Source of the DNA: Halobacillus salinarum
Lineage (GTDB): Bacteria > Bacillota > Bacilli > Bacillales > Halobacillaceae
Length of the DNA stretch: 64,000 bases
Assembly: GCF_022919095.1 (NCBI RefSeq)
Contig: NZ_CP095073.1
Coordinates: 868,001 to 932,000 of the forward strand
Direction of reading: 5' to 3'
Shown here: one piece after another, positions 63,076 through 64,000 of the stretch
How the letters are laid out: every line of letters begins with the position of its first letter
How positions within the stretch are numbered: position 1 is the first letter of the stretch
Program-made: the position numbers and the translations under genes
The notes under the pieces: generated by a model
Told to the model about the DNA's origin: nothing
The model's input: only the letters and a program-made list of their open reading frames with translations
Databases searched by the model: none

Positions 63076-64000
63076 ATGCATATACCTAAGGTTGGATTTG
63101 TGCCTTCAGATATTATTTTTTCCTGGATTGTGATGATACTTGGAAGCGCAGTTCTCTTGTGGTTGCTTACGAAAAATAATGTATGGCCGGTCATCTTTGA
63201 CTATTTAAGGACGACCAACCACAGAAAAATCGGTACCATGTACATTCTCTTATGTACGCTGTTTTTCTTCAGGGCAGGTATGGATGCCATGATTATCCGA
63301 ACACAGCTTGCCGTACCGGATAATGAATTCTGGGTCTTTCAAGCAGATAAATACAATGAAGTCTTCACTACCCACGGCACTGCCATGATCTTCTTTGTGG
63401 CCACTCCCTTCCTGCTGGGGCTGATGAATGTGGCTGTTCCGCTGCAAATCGGTGCAAACGATCTTGCCTTTCCATTTTTAAATGCCGTCAGTTTCTGGCT
63501 GTTTGCATCCGGGGCGATCATCTTTAATATCGCCTTTTTCATGAATGCCGCTCCAAATGCCGGCTGGACCGCGTACACGCCGCTTTCCAACGATTCATTT
63601 ACAACCGGAGTGAACAACAATTATTACATATTCGCCCTGCAGGTAGGGGGACTCGGGACGATCTTAACGGCGCTTAATATGATTGTTACGATCATCAGGC
63701 TGAGAGCTCCGGGAATGAAATGGACACGCCTGCCACTGTTTTCCTGGTCGGCTCTTATTACAAGTGTCCTCATCATGATTGCCTTTCCCGTTTTGACGAT
63801 CGCTCTAGCGCTCTTGATGTTTGACCGCTACTTCGGTACTTCCTTTTTTTCCGGAGGAATGGGGTCGACGATTTACTGGCAGCACTTGTTCTGGATTTTC
63901 GGCCATCCAGAAGTGTACATTCTCATTCTGCCAGCCTTCGGGGTTTTTTCGGATGTCATTTCTACTTTTTCAAAAAAGCGGGTATATGGGTATACATCGA
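63076..64000 (+). CDS. ctaD: Cytochrome c oxidase subunit I (3' end outside window)
   Basis: ATG at 63076 behind GAGGGGGAATGAACG, then an open frame of 308 codons to the window edge. Heme-copper oxidase features: [11 protein letters not shown] with the low-spin heme His ligand near residue 100, [35 protein letters not shown], and [17 protein letters not shown] with the His and Tyr cross-link near 275-280 at CuB. The remaining helices and the heme a3 ligand lie outside. It forms an operon with ctaC. This is the core proton-pumping subunit that reduces oxygen to water. Confidence 0.93.
   Translation, partial: MHIPKVGFVPSDIIFSWIVMILGSAVLLWLLTKNNVWPVIFDYLRTTNHRKIGTMYILLCTLFFFRAGMDAMIIRTQLAVPDNEFWVFQADKYNEVFTTHGTAMIFFVATPFLLGLMNVAVPLQIGANDLAFPFLNAVSFWLFASGAIIFNIAFFMNAAPNAGWTAYTPLSNDSFTTGVNNNYYIFALQVGGLGTILTALNMIVTIIRLRAPGMKWTRLPLFSWSALITSVLIMIAFPVLTIALALLMFDRYFGTSFFSGGMGSTIYWQHLFWIFGHPEVYILILPAFGVFSDVISTFSKKRVYGYTS

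Overview
The window reads as chromosomal DNA of a low-to-mid-GC Gram-positive Bacillaceae, most likely a moderately halophilic member such as Halobacillus or a close relative. This rests on the gene content (HtrB beside CssRS, YfmR, NiaR, RibDE-BA-H, KynUB, SE1832- and SE1561-type small proteins), the strong AGGAGG-type ribosome binding sites, the frequent GTG and TTG starts, the intrinsic terminators after most transcription units, and several sodium-linked or potentially sodium-linked transporters. The genus is an inference. No rRNA, tRNA, CRISPR array, prophage or intact insertion sequence was seen. The window cuts a gene at both ends.

Layout. 1-4.3 kb: a truncated FAD oxidoreductase, an EAL-HDOD signalling protein, and a MarR-MFS efflux pair with a perfect 14-bp palindromic operator. 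4.7-9.2 kb: methionine gamma-lyase and a sucrose cassette (EIIA, fructokinase, sucrose-6-phosphate hydrolase) that lacks its membrane EIIBC. 9.3-17.3 kb: NiaR, cardiolipin synthase, HtrB protease divergent from CssRS, an acyl-CoA thioesterase and a sodium/amino-acid symporter. cssR and the symporter each carry a one-base frameshift that looks like loss of a C from a C run. 17.4-26.3 kb: YfmR-type ABC-F factor, an M29 aminopeptidase, a small zinc-ribbon protein, KynU-KynB, RecQ and a quinone-oxidoreductase-like enzyme.

26.4-29.7 kb: a compact three-gene operon of circularly permuted ATP-grasp, alpha-E and transglutaminase-like proteins. This is the best candidate for a biochemically unexplained system. 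29.9-42.9 kb: BrnQ with a terminator-bearing leader, an NhaP-like antiporter, a TRAP transporter whose binding protein appears to start at ATT, a UPF0118/AI-2E protein, peptidase T, a TerC protein under a yybP-ykoY manganese riboswitch, and small stress or hypothetical genes. 43-50 kb: an alpha-glucosidase under a LacI-type operator, divergent from the FMN-riboswitch-controlled ribD-ribE-ribBA-ribH operon, then photolyase.

50.2-64 kb: a second M29 aminopeptidase, a membrane acyltransferase, a DJ-1/Hsp31-like protein, YjiH, a DUF1722 protein, a fructosamine-kinase-like protein, a double GNAT protein, an ABC1/UbiB kinase overlapping a phasin-like protein, a chemotaxis receptor behind a near-consensus sigma-D promoter, and the start of a cytochrome c oxidase operon whose subunit II lacks a fused cytochrome c domain. 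Common themes are sugar use, sodium-coupled transport, envelope quality control and flavin supply.
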